Below, in pieces: positions 51,111 through 62,694 of a stretch of DNA of 64,000 bases. How positions within the stretch are numbered: the stretch's first letter is position 1; each line of letters opens with the position of its first letter. Under the pieces are notes generated by a model. It made no database searches. It saw only the letters and a list, made by a program, of their open reading frames with translations, and had not been told where the DNA came from. Source of the DNA: DATFQI01 sp963831105 (lineage in GTDB: Bacteria; Actinomycetota; Thermoleophilia; Solirubrobacterales; Solirubrobacteraceae); assembly GCA_963831105.1 (NCBI GenBank), contig CAWHOS010000010.1, forward strand, positions 124,001 to 188,000, written 5' to 3'. The position numbers were made by a program, and so were the translations under genes.

Positions 51111-51799
51111 CCGCGGGCGCCTTCTACGAGGGAACGGTCCAGCACCGCCGCTTCGCGGTGCGCGAGCACACGTTCCGCCACCGGATCTCGATGGCCTACG
51201 TGGACCTCGACGACGTGCCGGCGCTGCTCGGGCGGCGCTTCCGGCGCGAAGACCACATCGGCGACCCCGAGCGGGAGCTGCGCGACGTCGTGCGCGAGAT
51301 CGCGGGGCCGGACGCGCCGCCGGGGCCGGTGCGCCTGCTCACCAACCTGCGCACGCTCGGGCACTGCTTCAACCCCGTCTGCTTCTACTACCTCTTCGAG
51401 ACCGACGGCGAGACCGTGGGCGCCGTCGTCGCCGAGGTCACCAACACGCCGTGGGGCGACCGCCAGGCCTACGTGCTCCGCCGCGAGGACGGCGGGCGCG
51501 TGCTCGCCGCGGACATGGACAAGCGCATGCACGTCTCGCCGTTCATGGGCATGGACCAGCGCTACACGCTGCGCGCGGCCGTGCCCGGCCCGACGCTGTC
51601 CGTGCACATCGAGAACCGCGAGGACGGCGAGAAGGTCTTCGACGCGACGCTCAAGCTCGAGCGCCGCCCGCTGGACCGGCGCGGCCTGGCGCGCCACTAC
51701 GGCGCGACGCTGCGCGTGGTCGCGCTGATCTACGCGCACGCCGTGGCGCTGAAGCTCAAGGGCGTGCCGTGGCACCGTCGCCCGGAGGTGGCGGCATGA
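51107..51799 (+). CDS. DUF1365 family protein
   Basis: A 230-residue protein with the DUF1365 pattern: FYEGTVQHRRFAVREHTFRHRISMAYVDLDD, VRLLTNLRTLGHCFNPVCFYYLF, KRMHVSPFMGMDQRYTL. No defined activity. It is sandwiched between the FAD oxidase and the cyclopropane synthase-like gene with overlaps at both ends, so it acts in the same lipid-modifying step. Confidence 0.9.
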   Translation: MTAGAFYEGTVQHRRFAVREHTFRHRISMAYVDLDDVPALLGRRFRREDHIGDPERELRDVVREIAGPDAPPGPVRLLTNLRTLGHCFNPVCFYYLFETDGETVGAVVAEVTNTPWGDRQAYVLRREDGGRVLAADMDKRMHVSPFMGMDQRYTLRAAVPGPTLSVHIENREDGEKVFDATLKLERRPLDRRGLARHYGATLRVVALIYAHAVALKLKGVPWHRRPEVAA

Positions 51800-53022
51800 G
51801 GGAGGCCGTCGCCCGCCGCATCGTCTTCGGACTGCTCGGCCAGATCCGCGAGGGCCGGCTGACCGTCGTCGAGGACGGCGTCCGCCACGAGTTCGGCGCG
51901 GGCGCGCCGTCGGCGATCGTCGACGTCCGCTCCCCGGCGCTGTGGCCGCACCTCCTGCACGGCGGCCGCGGGCTGGCGGAGGCGTATGCGCAGGGGCTGT
52001 GGGACTCGCCCGACGCGACCGCCGTGCTGCGCGTCGGCGCCCGCAACGTCAATCGCCTCGACGCCGCGCGCCGCCGCCTGGCGCCCGTGCGCGAGCCGTA
52101 CCTGCGCGCGCGGCAGGCGTTCGTGCGCAACACGCCGCAGCGCTCGCGCAAGGACATCGAGGCGCACTACGACCTCGGCGACGACCTCTTCGAGCGGATG
52201 CTCGACCCGACGATGATGTACTCCTGCGCGCTGTTCGACCGGCCCGGGATGACGCTCGAGCAGGCTTCCGAGGCCAAGCTCGAGCTGCTCTACGACAAGC
52301 TCGACCTGCAGCCGACCGACCACCTGCTGGAGATCGGCACGGGCTGGGGCTCGCTGGCCGTCAACGCCGCCCGCTCGCGCGGCTGCCGCGTGACGACGAC
52401 CACGATCTCCAAGGACCAGCACGCGACCGCGGTGCGGCGCGTGCGCGAGGCCGGCCTGGAGGACCGCGTGACCGTGCTGCTGGAGGACTACCGCGATCTG
52501 CGCGGCCGCTACGACAAGCTCGTCTCGGTGGAGATGATCGAGGCCGTGGGCTGGAAGGACTTCGACACGTTCTTCGCGCGCTGCTCGGACCTGCTGGAGC
52601 CCGACGGTGCGATGCTGCTGCAGGCGATCACGATGGACGACCGCGCCTACCGCATCGAGCGCGTGTCGCGCTCCTTCATCCGCACGATGATCTTCCCCAA
52701 CGGCTGCCTGCCCTCGCAGGAGGTGATCGCCCGCCGGATCGCGCGCGACACCGACATGCGGACGGTGCACATGGAGGACCTCACGCCGCACTACGCCGAG
52801 ACGCTGCACCGCTGGCGCGAGAACCTCGACGCGCACGCCGGCGAGCTCGAGGAGCGCGGCTACGACGAGCGCTTCCGGCGGCTGTGGCGGATGTACCTCT
52901 GCTACTGCGAGGCGGGCTTCGCCGAGCACCGGATCGGGCTCGCGCAGGCGCTGTTCGCCAAGCCGCACTGGCGGCCCGCGACGCCGGCGCGGCTGCCGCT
53001 GCGCAGCGTGGCCAGCGCGTGA
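51796..53022 (+). CDS. cfa: cyclopropane-fatty-acid synthase-like SAM methyltransferase
   Basis: A 408-residue methyltransferase: SRKDIEAHYDLGDDLFERMLDPTMMYSCALF, SAM-binding LLEIGTGWGSLAVNAARSRG, VSVEMIEAVGWKDF and CYCEAGFAEHRIGLAQ are conserved blocks of the CFA synthase family. It methylates the double bond of acyl chains in membrane phospholipids; products can be cyclopropane, methyl-branched or furan-precursor chains. The partner FAD oxidase and DUF1365 protein suggest a product other than simple cyclopropane, but that is inference. Confidence 0.92.
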   Translation: MREAVARRIVFGLLGQIREGRLTVVEDGVRHEFGAGAPSAIVDVRSPALWPHLLHGGRGLAEAYAQGLWDSPDATAVLRVGARNVNRLDAARRRLAPVREPYLRARQAFVRNTPQRSRKDIEAHYDLGDDLFERMLDPTMMYSCALFDRPGMTLEQASEAKLELLYDKLDLQPTDHLLEIGTGWGSLAVNAARSRGCRVTTTTISKDQHATAVRRVREAGLEDRVTVLLEDYRDLRGRYDKLVSVEMIEAVGWKDFDTFFARCSDLLEPDGAMLLQAITMDDRAYRIERVSRSFIRTMIFPNGCLPSQEVIARRIARDTDMRTVHMEDLTPHYAETLHRWRENLDAHAGELEERGYDERFRRLWRMYLCYCEAGFAEHRIGLAQALFAKPHWRPATPARLPLRSVASA

Positions 53023-53786
53023 CCGCCACTGCCGCCACCGCACCGTCGCTCGCGCTCGACCGCACAGGCTCCGGGCCCGCGCTGGTGCTGCTGCACCCGC
53101 TCGGCGCCGACCGCCGCGTCTGGGCGCCCGTGACTCCGCTGCTCGCGGGCGAGCGCGAGGTGATCGCCGTCGACCTCCCCGGCTTCGGCGGCTCGCCGCC
53201 GCTGCGGGGAGCCGAGCCGACGCCGGCGCGGCTCGCCGAGGCGGTCGCGGACGGGCTCGCCGCCCGCGGGATCGAGGACTTCGCGGTGGCCGGCAACTCG
53301 CTCGGGGGCTGGGTCGCGCTCGAGCTCGCCCTCGCCGGCCGTGCGCGCTCCGTGACGGCGATCGGGCCCGCCGGGCTGTGGCCCGAGCCGCTCCCGCCGC
53401 GGCGCACCTCGGCCCGCGCGGCCGCACGGCTGGCGCTGCCGTTCGCCGGTGCGCTCACGCGCGTGCCCGCACTGCGCCGCGCCGCCATGGGGATGTTCGT
53501 CGCGCACCCGGAGCGGATGCCCGCCGCCGCGGCGCGCGACCTGATCCGCGCCTACGCGCTCGCGCCGGGCTTCCCGGACGTCAACGCGGCGATGCGCGCG
53601 AACACGTTCTCCGGGCTGGCGCGGATCCGCGTGCCCGTGACGCTCGCCTGGCCCGAGCACGACGGGATGGTGGCGCGGTTGCGCCATCCGCCGCCGAACG
53701 TGCGCACGGTGATCCTGCGCGACGCGGGCCACCTGCCGATGTGGGACGACCCGCGGCAGGTGGCGGAGCTCCTGCTCAACGCGTAG
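53019..53786 (+). CDS. alpha/beta hydrolase, lipid operon
   Basis: A 255-residue hydrolase: oxyanion region LVLLHPLGADRRVW, nucleophile elbow AGNSLGGWVAL with Ser94, Asp in WPEHDGM and His in DAGHLPMWDDP. GTG 53019 overlaps the methyltransferase stop by four bases, so it is the last gene of the lipid operon. The TAG stop (53784-53786) is also the start of a possible -10 (TAGCGT) for the next gene. Confidence 0.88.
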   Translation: MTATAATAPSLALDRTGSGPALVLLHPLGADRRVWAPVTPLLAGEREVIAVDLPGFGGSPPLRGAEPTPARLAEAVADGLAARGIEDFAVAGNSLGGWVALELALAGRARSVTAIGPAGLWPEPLPPRRTSARAAARLALPFAGALTRVPALRRAAMGMFVAHPERMPAAAARDLIRAYALAPGFPDVNAAMRANTFSGLARIRVPVTLAWPEHDGMVARLRHPPPNVRTVILRDAGHLPMWDDPRQVAELLLNA

Positions 53787-53797
53787 CGTCCCGGCGC

Positions 53798-54310
53798 ATG
53801 GAGACCCAGCGCGCCGAGCTGGCGCTGACGATCAACGGCGAGCGGCGCGAGGTCGCCGTGGACACGCGGACGACGCTGCTCGACGTGCTGCGCGAGCGGC
53901 TCGAGCTCACGGGCGCCAAGAAGGGCTGCGACCACGGTCAGTGCGGCGCCTGCACCGTGCTCGTCGACGGCCGCCGCGTCAACGCGTGCCTGCTGCTCGC
54001 CGTCGCGGTGCGCGGCGAGGTCACGACGATCGAGGGCCTGGCGGAGGGCGAGGAAGCGCTGCATCCCGTGCAAGAGGCGTTCGTCAGGCACGACGCGTTC
54101 CAGTGCGGCTACTGCACGCCGGGCCAGATCTGCTCGGCCGTCGGGATGATCGAGGAGGCGCGCGAGGGCTGGCCGAGCGCGGTCAGCGACGACGTGCGCG
54201 GCGAGCCGGCGCTCGACGACGCCGAGATCCGCGAGCGCATGAGCGGCAACCTCTGCCGCTGCGGCGCCTACGCCAACATCGTCCCGGCGATCGCCGAGGC
54301 GGCGCGATGA
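53798..54310 (+). CDS. molybdenum hydroxylase, 2Fe-2S subunit
   Basis: A 170-residue protein of the xanthine dehydrogenase/CO dehydrogenase small-subunit family: first cluster CDHGQCGACTVLVDGRRVNAC, second cluster CGYCTPGQICS ... NLCRCGAY. Carries electrons from the molybdenum subunit to FAD. It starts the three-gene set small, FAD, large with four-base overlaps. A TAGCGT -10 (53784-53789) stands eight bases before ATG 53798. Confidence 0.93.
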   Translation: METQRAELALTINGERREVAVDTRTTLLDVLRERLELTGAKKGCDHGQCGACTVLVDGRRVNACLLLAVAVRGEVTTIEGLAEGEEALHPVQEAFVRHDAFQCGYCTPGQICSAVGMIEEAREGWPSAVSDDVRGEPALDDAEIRERMSGNLCRCGAYANIVPAIAEAAR

Positions 54311-55284
54311 GGCCGTTCGCGTACGAGCGCGCGGCCGACGCCGACGGCGCCGTGGCGCTGCTCGCCGGCGCGCCCGCGGGCGCGCGCTTCCTGGCCGGGG
54401 GCACGAACCTGGTCGACCTGATGAAGCTCGAGGTCGAGACGCCCGAGCTGCTCGTCGACGTGCGCGACCTCGGGACCGATATCGAGGACGCCGCGGGCGG
54501 CGGGCTGCGGATCGGCGCGGGCGTGACCAACAGCGCCCTGGCCGCCGACCGCGCGCGTGCGCGAGCGCTACCCGCTGCTCGCCCAGGCCGTGCTGGCCGG
54601 CGCCTCGGGCCAGCTGCGCAACGTCGCCACCGTCGGCGGCAACCTGCTCCAGCGCACGCGCTGCGCGTACTTCCAGGACGTCACGAAGCCGTGCAACAAG
54701 CGCCGGCCGGGCTCGGGCTGCCCGGCCCGCGAGGGCGACCACCGCAACCTCGCCGTGCTCGGGCACTCGGCCGCGTGCGTGGCCACGAACCCGTCCGACA
54801 TGGCCGTCGCGCTGGCCGCGCTCGGCGCGACCGTGCACGTGATCGGGCCGGGCGGCGAGCGCGCGATCCCGATCCCCGGCCTGCATCGCCTGCCCGGCGA
54901 CGAGCCGCAGCGCGACACCGTGCTCGAGCCGGGAGAGCTGATCGTGGCGGTCGAGCTGGACCCGCCCGTCATGACCGAGCGCGCGAGCTACCGCAAGGTC
55001 CGCGACCGCGCCTCCTACGCGTTCGCGGTCGTCTCCGTCGCCGTGGCCGTCGAGCTCGACGGCGGCGTGGTGAGCGACTGCCTGATCGCCTTCGGCGGGC
55101 TCGCGCACGTGCCGTGGCGCGCCGACCGAGCGGAGGCGGCGTTGCGCGGCGCGACCGCGGGCGACGCCGCGTTCCGCGCGGCCGCCGACGCCGAGCTGGC
55201 GGCGGCCGAGCCGCTGCGCGACAACGCGTTCAAGGTCCCGCTCGCCCGCAACGTGCTCGTCTCGACGCTCGAGGAGGTGTGCTC

Positions 55285-55288
<4 letters not shown>
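54307..55288 (+). CDS. molybdenum hydroxylase, FAD subunit (one frameshift)
   Basis: About 326 residues: MRPFAYERAADADGAVALL, FAD motif ARFLAGGTNLVDLMKLEV, then after one extra base near 54560 the second FAD loop ATVGGNLLQRTRCAYFQD, GDHRNLAVLGHSAACVATNPSDMAVALAALGA and the CO dehydrogenase FAD C-terminal domain. Transfers electrons to NAD or another acceptor. ATG 54307 overlaps the small-subunit stop. Confidence 0.9.
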
Positions 55289-57377
<2,089 letters not shown>

Positions 57378-57423
57378 CGGCCGCGCCGCGCCGGTCGGGC
57401 GCCGCGCGTTACGGCCAGCCCCA

Positions 57424-57452
57424 TTGCGGGGTGCGCCGCGCGGGCGTAGCGT
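57424..57452 (+). promoter_or_regulatory. leaderless promoter of the LuxR-type regulator
   Basis: TTGCGG (57424-57429), 17 bases, TAGCGT (57447-57452), then six bases to GTG 57459. The same spacing recurs at several genes in the window. Confidence 0.5.
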
Positions 57453-57458
57453 CGGCGC

Positions 57459-59095
57459 GTGCCACCCATCACGACATCGCGGATCGCCGACGGGACCGAC
57501 GCGCTGCGGCGCGGCGAGTGGGAGCTCGCGCGCGGCGCCTTCTCCGCCGCGCTCGAGGTCGAGGAGACCGGCGCCGGGTGGGAGGGGCTCGGCTGGGCGG
57601 CGTGGTGGCTCTCCGACGAGGCGCTGACGCTGCGCGCCCGCGAGGCCGCCTATCGCGCGTTCCGCTCCGAGGGCGACGACGGCGCAGCCGGGCGGGTCGC
57701 CGCGTGGCTGTCGACCGACCACCGCGAGTTCCGCGGCGAGGACGCGGTGGCGCGCGGCTGGCTCGTGCGCGCGCACCGGCTGCTGGACCCGCTGCCCGAG
57801 TCGGCCGACCACGGCTGGCTGGCGCTCAACGAGGGCTCGTTCGCGCTCAACGTCGAGCTCGACCCCGAGGCGGCGGCCCGGCACGCGCGCCTCGCGGCAC
57901 GGCTCGGGCGCGAGCTGGGCGTCGCCGACCTCGAGGCGGTCGGGCTCGCGCTCGACGGGATCGCCGAGGTGATCGGCGGCCGCGTCGCCGAGGGCATGCG
58001 GCTGCTCGACGAGGCCTCGACGATCGCGGCGGTCGAGGAGCTGCGCTTCCCGCTCTCGCAGGGCTGGGCGCTCTGCTACCTGATCGCGGCCTGCGACGGC
58101 GTCGGCGACTTCCCGCGCGCGACGCAGTGGTGCATGGTCATGCGCGAGGTGGCCGAGCGCTGGGGCGCGCGCCAGCTGGTCGGCGTCTGCCGCAGCACCT
58201 ACGGCCGCGTGCTCGCCACCAGCGGTGACTGGGTGGGCGCCGAGGGCGAGCTGGTCGCCGCCGTGGCCGACCTCGAGTCGACCCGGCCCGGCCAGGCCTC
58301 CGGCGGGCTCGCGCGGCTCGCCGAGCTGCGCGCGCGCCAGGGCCGCGCCGAGGAGGCGCGCGCGCTGTACGAGCGCGCCGGCGCCGTCCGGGCGTCCTCG
58401 GCCTCGGCGAGCTGGCGCTGCACGACGGCCGCGCGGCGGACGCCGCCGACGCCGCGGAGCGCGTCCTGCGCCGGCTGCCGCCCGCGGACGTGCTCGGGCG
58501 CGTGCCCGCGCTGGAGCTGCTCGTCCGCGCGCGGGCGGAGCGCGGCGAGCTCGACGCCGCGCGCTTCGCGTTCGAGGACCTGGAGCGCGCCAGCGCGCTG
58601 CTCGGCACGCCGTACCTGCTCGGCCGCGTGCGGCTCGTCGGCGGGCGCGCTCGCCTTCGCCGCCGGCGACCACGAGGAGGCCCGCCGCGCGAGCGAGGAC
58701 GCGATCGACCGCCTGACCGACGCGCCGCTACGACGCCGCCGTCGCGCGGCTGTGGCTCGCTCGGGCGCTGCTCGGGCTGGGCCGCGCCGAGAGCGCGGCT
58801 GCGGCCGCGGGCGCCGCTCGCGATGCGTTCGCCGCGCTGGGTGCGGTGCGGGAGCTGGGCGCGGCCGAGGCGTTGCTTGCGCCGGACCCGCGCGGCGGCC
58901 TGCGGCGAGCTCAGCGCTCGCGAGGTGGAGGTGCTGCGGCTCGTCGCTCAGGGCCTCGGCGATGCCGAGATCGCCGAGCGGCTCGTGCTCAGTCCGCACA
59001 CCGTGCACCGGCACGTCGCGAATGTGCGCACGAAGCTGCGGTTGCCGTCGCGGACCGCGGCCGTGGCGTATGCGGCGCGTGCCGGGTTGCTGTAG
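57459..59095 (+). CDS. LuxR-family regulator with TPR-like region (at least four frameshifts)
   Basis: About 545 residues. The first 310 are a helical, TPR-like repeat region (GTDALRRGEWELARGAFSAALEVEE, LNEGSFALNVELDPEAAARHARLAARLG, TSGDWVGAEGELVAAVADLES). The end is a LuxR HTH (LSAREVEVLRLVAQGLGDAEIAERL, PHTVHRHVANVRTKLRLPSRTAAV). Frame changes lie near 58395, 58650, 58727 and 58905, three fitting one extra base. There is no ATPase domain, so it differs from MalT/LAL regulators. Signal and targets unknown; it may act on the divergent or flanking genes. Confidence 0.75.
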
Positions 59096-59099
59096 CTCC

Positions 59100-59306
59100 G
59101 GCGCTTACGTCAACGGCGGCTGGGTAGGGGAGCGAGGGTGCCGCCCGCGGCGCGTGCACGAACGTCGATCGGTGGACCGGCCACCCCTGTCGGATCGACG
59201 TTGGGGGTCGTATAGCCCGGAAACGTCGATCGGGCGGGGTGCTTGGTGCCGCCGATCGACGTTCGTGCAGATCACCCACTCCCTACCCAGCGCAGTTGAT
59301 TTTCGA
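59100..59306. repeat. long palindromic element B with four alternating decamers
   Basis: Fills most of the 367-base gap between 59095 and 59463. Outer arms: ACGTCAACGGCGGCTGGG-type sequence from 59107, and its imperfect reverse complement up to about 59303 (CCCTACCCAGCGCAGTTGAT). Inner arms: a perfect 18-base inverted repeat, 59155-59172 with 59252-59269 (TGCACGAACGTCGATCGG). AACGTCGATC occurs four times in alternating orientation at 59161, 59193, 59222 and 59254. The left arm matches element A (24105-24160, reverse) over about 50 bases. No ORF is supported inside. Confidence 0.7.
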
Positions 59307-59462
59307 AGTACGATGCGGCCGAGCGCGCCCCCCGGCGAGCGCGCCCGGCTCGCGGGCAGGGCCCGAGGCCCATCGCCGGTCAGCAGGACCCGTGCACTCG
59401 TGACGCGATCGACTCGGGCGCCCGGTGGGATGCGAGCACGCCGTTGCGCCGAGAGGATCGTG
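59307..59462. other. non-coding stretch before the ankyrin gene
   Basis: About 155 bases of GC-rich sequence. I see no convincing promoter, ORF or stem here beyond GAGAGG, about six bases before the ATG of the ankyrin gene. Confidence 0.4.
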
Positions 59463-61178
59463 ATGGAGCTTGACCTGGAGCAGGCTCGCCGTCGGGCGAA
59501 GGAGCGGCTTCGCGCCGCGCGCCGTGGCGAGGTCACGTTGCGCGAGGATCGCGAGCCGCGGCTCGCGGACGCGCAACGTTCGGTGGCGAACGAGCTCGGT
59601 TTCCGGTCGTGGCCGGCGCTCGTCGCGCATGTGGAGACGTCCGGCGGGGACCGGGCGGAGCGCGCCGCGCGGCTCGTGGCTGAAGCGCTGGCGGGCCGGG
59701 CCGACCGGGCCGAGCGGCTGCTGGAGGCCGACCCGGCGCTGGCGCGCGCCGGGCTCGACGTGGCGGTCGTTGCCGGCGACGCCGACGCGGTCGCCGCGGC
59801 CCTGAGCGCCGACCCGGGGCTGGTGGAGCGCGAGCTGCCCGGACCGGGGCGCAAGCCGCTCTCGTGCGCGTGCCACTCGGCGTTCCTCGCGCCCGATCAT
59901 CCGCGCGCCCCCGGCGTGCGGCGGGTCGTCGAGCTGCTGCTCGACGCCGGCGCCGACCCGAACGAGACGTTCGACAACGAGTACGGCGCGATGCCGGTGC
60001 TGTACGGCGCGGCGGGCGTCGCGCACGACCCCGAGACGACGCGGCTGCTGCTCGACCGCGGCGCGGACCCGGACGACGGAGAGTCCGTCTACCACTCCGT
60101 CGAGGCGCGCGAGACCGCGTGCCTCGAGCTGCTGCTCGAGCGCGGCGCGACGGTGCGGGGCACGAACGCGCTCGGCAACGCGCAGCGCCGGCCGGACATG
60201 CAGCGGCTGCTGCTCGAACGCGGCGACCTGCGCCCGTCGGATCCCGAGCTGCGGGACTCCCTGCTGTGGGCGCGCGGGGAGGAGTCGGCGCGGCTGCTGA
60301 TCGCGCACGGGGCCGACCTCGAGGCGCGCGACCGCGACGGCCTGACGCCGTACTCGAACGCCGCGCGCCGCGGCGACGAGGCGCTGATGGCCGTGCTGGC
60401 GGAGGCGGGAGCCGACACGGACGCCGATCCGGTGGCGGCGTGGCTCGGCGCGCTCGTGCGCGGCGAGCCCGCCGAGCGGCCGCGCGGCGCGGCGCTCCGG
60501 CGGGCCGACGCCGAGCTGCTGCCGATGTTCGCCAGCGCGGGCCGCGACGACGTCGTGGAGCGGCTGCTCGAGGCCGGAGTCCCGCTGCACGCGCGCGGGG
60601 TCGACGAGGGCACGGCGCTGCACTACGCGGGCATGTGGGGCCGGCCGAGCACGGTCGAGCTGCTGCTCGCCCGCGGCGCGGAGCCGAACCTGATGGCCGG
60701 TCCTGCCGAGCACCCGAGCGCCGCTCTCGGGTGGACCGCGTGGGCATCGCGCGCGCTCGACCCCGAGGGTGAGCGGGTCGAGGACTACGTGGCGGCGGCG
60801 CGCGCGCTGCTCGCCGGCGGGGCGAGCGTCGGCGAAGGCATGCCCGAGGTCGCGGCCGACGACGTCGCGGTCATGCTCGAGGAGGTCGAGCCGCGCGACG
60901 AGCGCGTCTACGAGACCGGGCCGGTGCTCGTGCGCGTCCGCTGCCGCGGCGGCCGCTGCGAGATCGACGACCGCGGCTGGGCGGTGGAGACGACTGGCCG
61001 GCCGCCGGGCTGGCTCGAGGCAGCCGAGCGCACGGTCGCCGAGCTCGGCTGGAACGTCGCCCGCACGGGCGCGGTCTTCGTCACCGTCGCCGCCGACCGC
61101 GACATCGAAGACCTCGTGCGCCGCACCGGGGACGCCGCGCTCGCGGTGCGTGACGCGATACTCGCGCTGGAGGAGTGA
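59463..61178 (+). CDS. ankyrin-repeat protein
   Basis: A 571-residue soluble protein. The first 60 residues (DLEQARRRAKERLRAARRGEVTLRED, SVANELGFRSWPALVAHVE) form the lead-in typical of bacterial ankyrin proteins; ankyrin repeats run from about 80 to 440 (VVELLLDAGADPNETFDNEYG, TTRLLLDRGADPDDGESVYHSV, SARLLIAHGADLEARDRDGLTPYSNAARRG, VELLLARGAEPNLMA). The last 100 residues are a separate mixed domain (VLVRVRCRGGRCEIDDRGWAVE) that I do not recognise. No signal peptide. Likely a protein-binding scaffold; partners unknown. Confidence 0.85.
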   Translation: MELDLEQARRRAKERLRAARRGEVTLREDREPRLADAQRSVANELGFRSWPALVAHVETSGGDRAERAARLVAEALAGRADRAERLLEADPALARAGLDVAVVAGDADAVAAALSADPGLVERELPGPGRKPLSCACHSAFLAPDHPRAPGVRRVVELLLDAGADPNETFDNEYGAMPVLYGAAGVAHDPETTRLLLDRGADPDDGESVYHSVEARETACLELLLERGATVRGTNALGNAQRRPDMQRLLLERGDLRPSDPELRDSLLWARGEESARLLIAHGADLEARDRDGLTPYSNAARRGDEALMAVLAEAGADTDADPVAAWLGALVRGEPAERPRGAALRRADAELLPMFASAGRDDVVERLLEAGVPLHARGVDEGTALHYAGMWGRPSTVELLLARGAEPNLMAGPAEHPSAALGWTAWASRALDPEGERVEDYVAAARALLAGGASVGEGMPEVAADDVAVMLEEVEPRDERVYETGPVLVRVRCRGGRCEIDDRGWAVETTGRPPGWLEAAERTVAELGWNVARTGAVFVTVAADRDIEDLVRRTGDAALAVRDAILALEE

Positions 61179-61301
61179 GCCGCGCGCCGCGGTCGCACCC
61201 GCGCGCCGCGGGCGCTGCGCGCCGTGGCCGGTTCCGGCCATCGCGCGCAGATGGCCGCAAAGGGCGAAGTCGCGCGGGCGCGGCGGCCGTAGCTTCGGCG
61301 C

Positions 61302-62651
61302 ATGACCACGATCGCGCCCTCCATCCTCCACGAGCCCGGCTCGCCCGCCTACGAGGACGCGTGCGTCCTCTTCAACTCGATGATCACCACGCGGCCCCGC
61401 TACGTGGCGCGCTGCGCGTCGCCCGACGACGTCGCGGAGGCGCTCGCGTTCGCCGCGGCCCAGGGGCTCGAGGTCTCCGTGCGCGCCGGCGGGCACGCGG
61501 TCTCCGGCCGCGCGCTGTGCGAGGGCGTCGTCCTCGACGTGCGCGGGCTCGACTTCGTCGAGGTCGACCCGGAGCGGCGCGTCGCGCGGGTCGGCGGCGG
61601 CGCGACGTGGGCGCAGCTCGACCGCGCCACGCAGGAGCACGGCCTCGCCACGACCGGCGGGCGGGTGTCGACGACCGGCGTCGCCGGGCTCACGCTCGGC
61701 GGCGGCTCGGGCTGGCTCGAGCGCAAGCACGGGCTCGCCTGCGACAACCTGCTCGCCGCCGAGCTCGTCACCGCCGACGGCGGGCGCGTGCGCGCGTCCG
61801 CGACCGAGAACCCCGAGCTGCTGTGGGCGCTGCGGGGCGGCGGCGGGAACTTCGGCGTCGTGACGGCGCTCGAGCTGACCCTGCATCCGGTCGGGCCGGA
61901 GGTGCTCGCGGGCATCGTCGTCTACCCGCAGGAGCGCGCCACCGAGCTGCTGCGCGCCTTCCGCGACGTGATGCTCTCCGCGCCCGACGAGCTGAGCCTC
62001 GCCTACGTGAGCCTCACCGTCCCCGAGGACCCCGATTTCGACGCGGCATGGCACGGCGCGCCGGCCGTCGCGGTCGCCGGGATGTGGGCCGGCGATCCGG
62101 CCGACGGCGAGGCCGCGCTGGCCGGCCTGCGAGGTCTCGGCGACCCGATCGCGGACTTCTTCGGCGCGATGCCCTACGCGGACTTCCAGTGCATGCTCGA
62201 CGACCCGCCCGGCTACCGGAACTACTGGACCGCCGAGCAGGCCGACGACCTCCCGGACGCGCTGATCGACGCGATCGTCGAGCACTGCGCGTCCCGGCCC
62301 GAGGGGCCGTCGCAGCTGTTCCTCGTCGGCTGGGGCGGCGCGATGGCGCGGATCGGCGACGAGCACTCCCCGCTCGCTGAGCGCGGCGCGCGCTTCGTCG
62401 TGCACCCGCTCTCGCTCTGGGAGGACCCGGCCGACGACGCGCGGGCGATCGCCTGGTCGCGCGGCTTCCGCGAGCTGATGGCGCCCTACCGCACGGGCGG
62501 CTCGTACCTGAACTTCCTCGGCGACGAGGGAGCCGACCGCGTGCGAGAGGCCTTCGGCGCGGAGCGCCACGCCCGGCTCGCGCGCGTCAAGGCGGAGTTC
62601 GACCCGGGCAACGTCCTCCGCGGCAACCACACCGTGGAGCCCGCCGCGTGA
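61302..62651 (+). CDS. FAD-linked oxidase of the VAO/berberine-bridge family
   Basis: A 449-residue flavoprotein: PP-loop SVRAGGHAVSGRALCEGVVLDV with His65 as the covalent FAD ligand, GGGATWAQLDRATQEHGLATTGG, GLTLGGGSGWLERKHGLACDNLLAAELV with a Cys near the place of the second covalent link in bicovalent members, and the BBE motif YLNFLGDEGADRVREAFG near the end. Oxidises an alcohol, sugar or phenolic compound. ATG 61302 is six bases after a TAGCTT -10 (61290-61295), so probably leaderless. Confidence 0.9.
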   Translation: MTTIAPSILHEPGSPAYEDACVLFNSMITTRPRYVARCASPDDVAEALAFAAAQGLEVSVRAGGHAVSGRALCEGVVLDVRGLDFVEVDPERRVARVGGGATWAQLDRATQEHGLATTGGRVSTTGVAGLTLGGGSGWLERKHGLACDNLLAAELVTADGGRVRASATENPELLWALRGGGGNFGVVTALELTLHPVGPEVLAGIVVYPQERATELLRAFRDVMLSAPDELSLAYVSLTVPEDPDFDAAWHGAPAVAVAGMWAGDPADGEAALAGLRGLGDPIADFFGAMPYADFQCMLDDPPGYRNYWTAEQADDLPDALIDAIVEHCASRPEGPSQLFLVGWGGAMARIGDEHSPLAERGARFVVHPLSLWEDPADDARAIAWSRGFRELMAPYRTGGSYLNFLGDEGADRVREAFGAERHARLARVKAEFDPGNVLRGNHTVEPAA

Positions 62652-62670
62652 CGCGCGTGCGGTGCGGCGC

Positions 62671-62691
62671 GGCGCGGCGCAGCGCCGCGCC
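62671..62691. terminator. hairpin terminator between convergent genes
   Basis: GGCGCGGCGC (62671-62680) and GCGCCGCGCC (62682-62691) can pair as a stem with a short loop (the innermost pairs open) between the oxidase stop and the patatin stop. Likely works for both directions. Confidence 0.6.
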
Positions 62692-62694
62692 GAC

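Noticed and set aside
59283..62630. A 1115-residue open frame on the minus strand
   Set aside because: Antisense shadow of the ankyrin and FAD oxidase genes with the same low-complexity composition.
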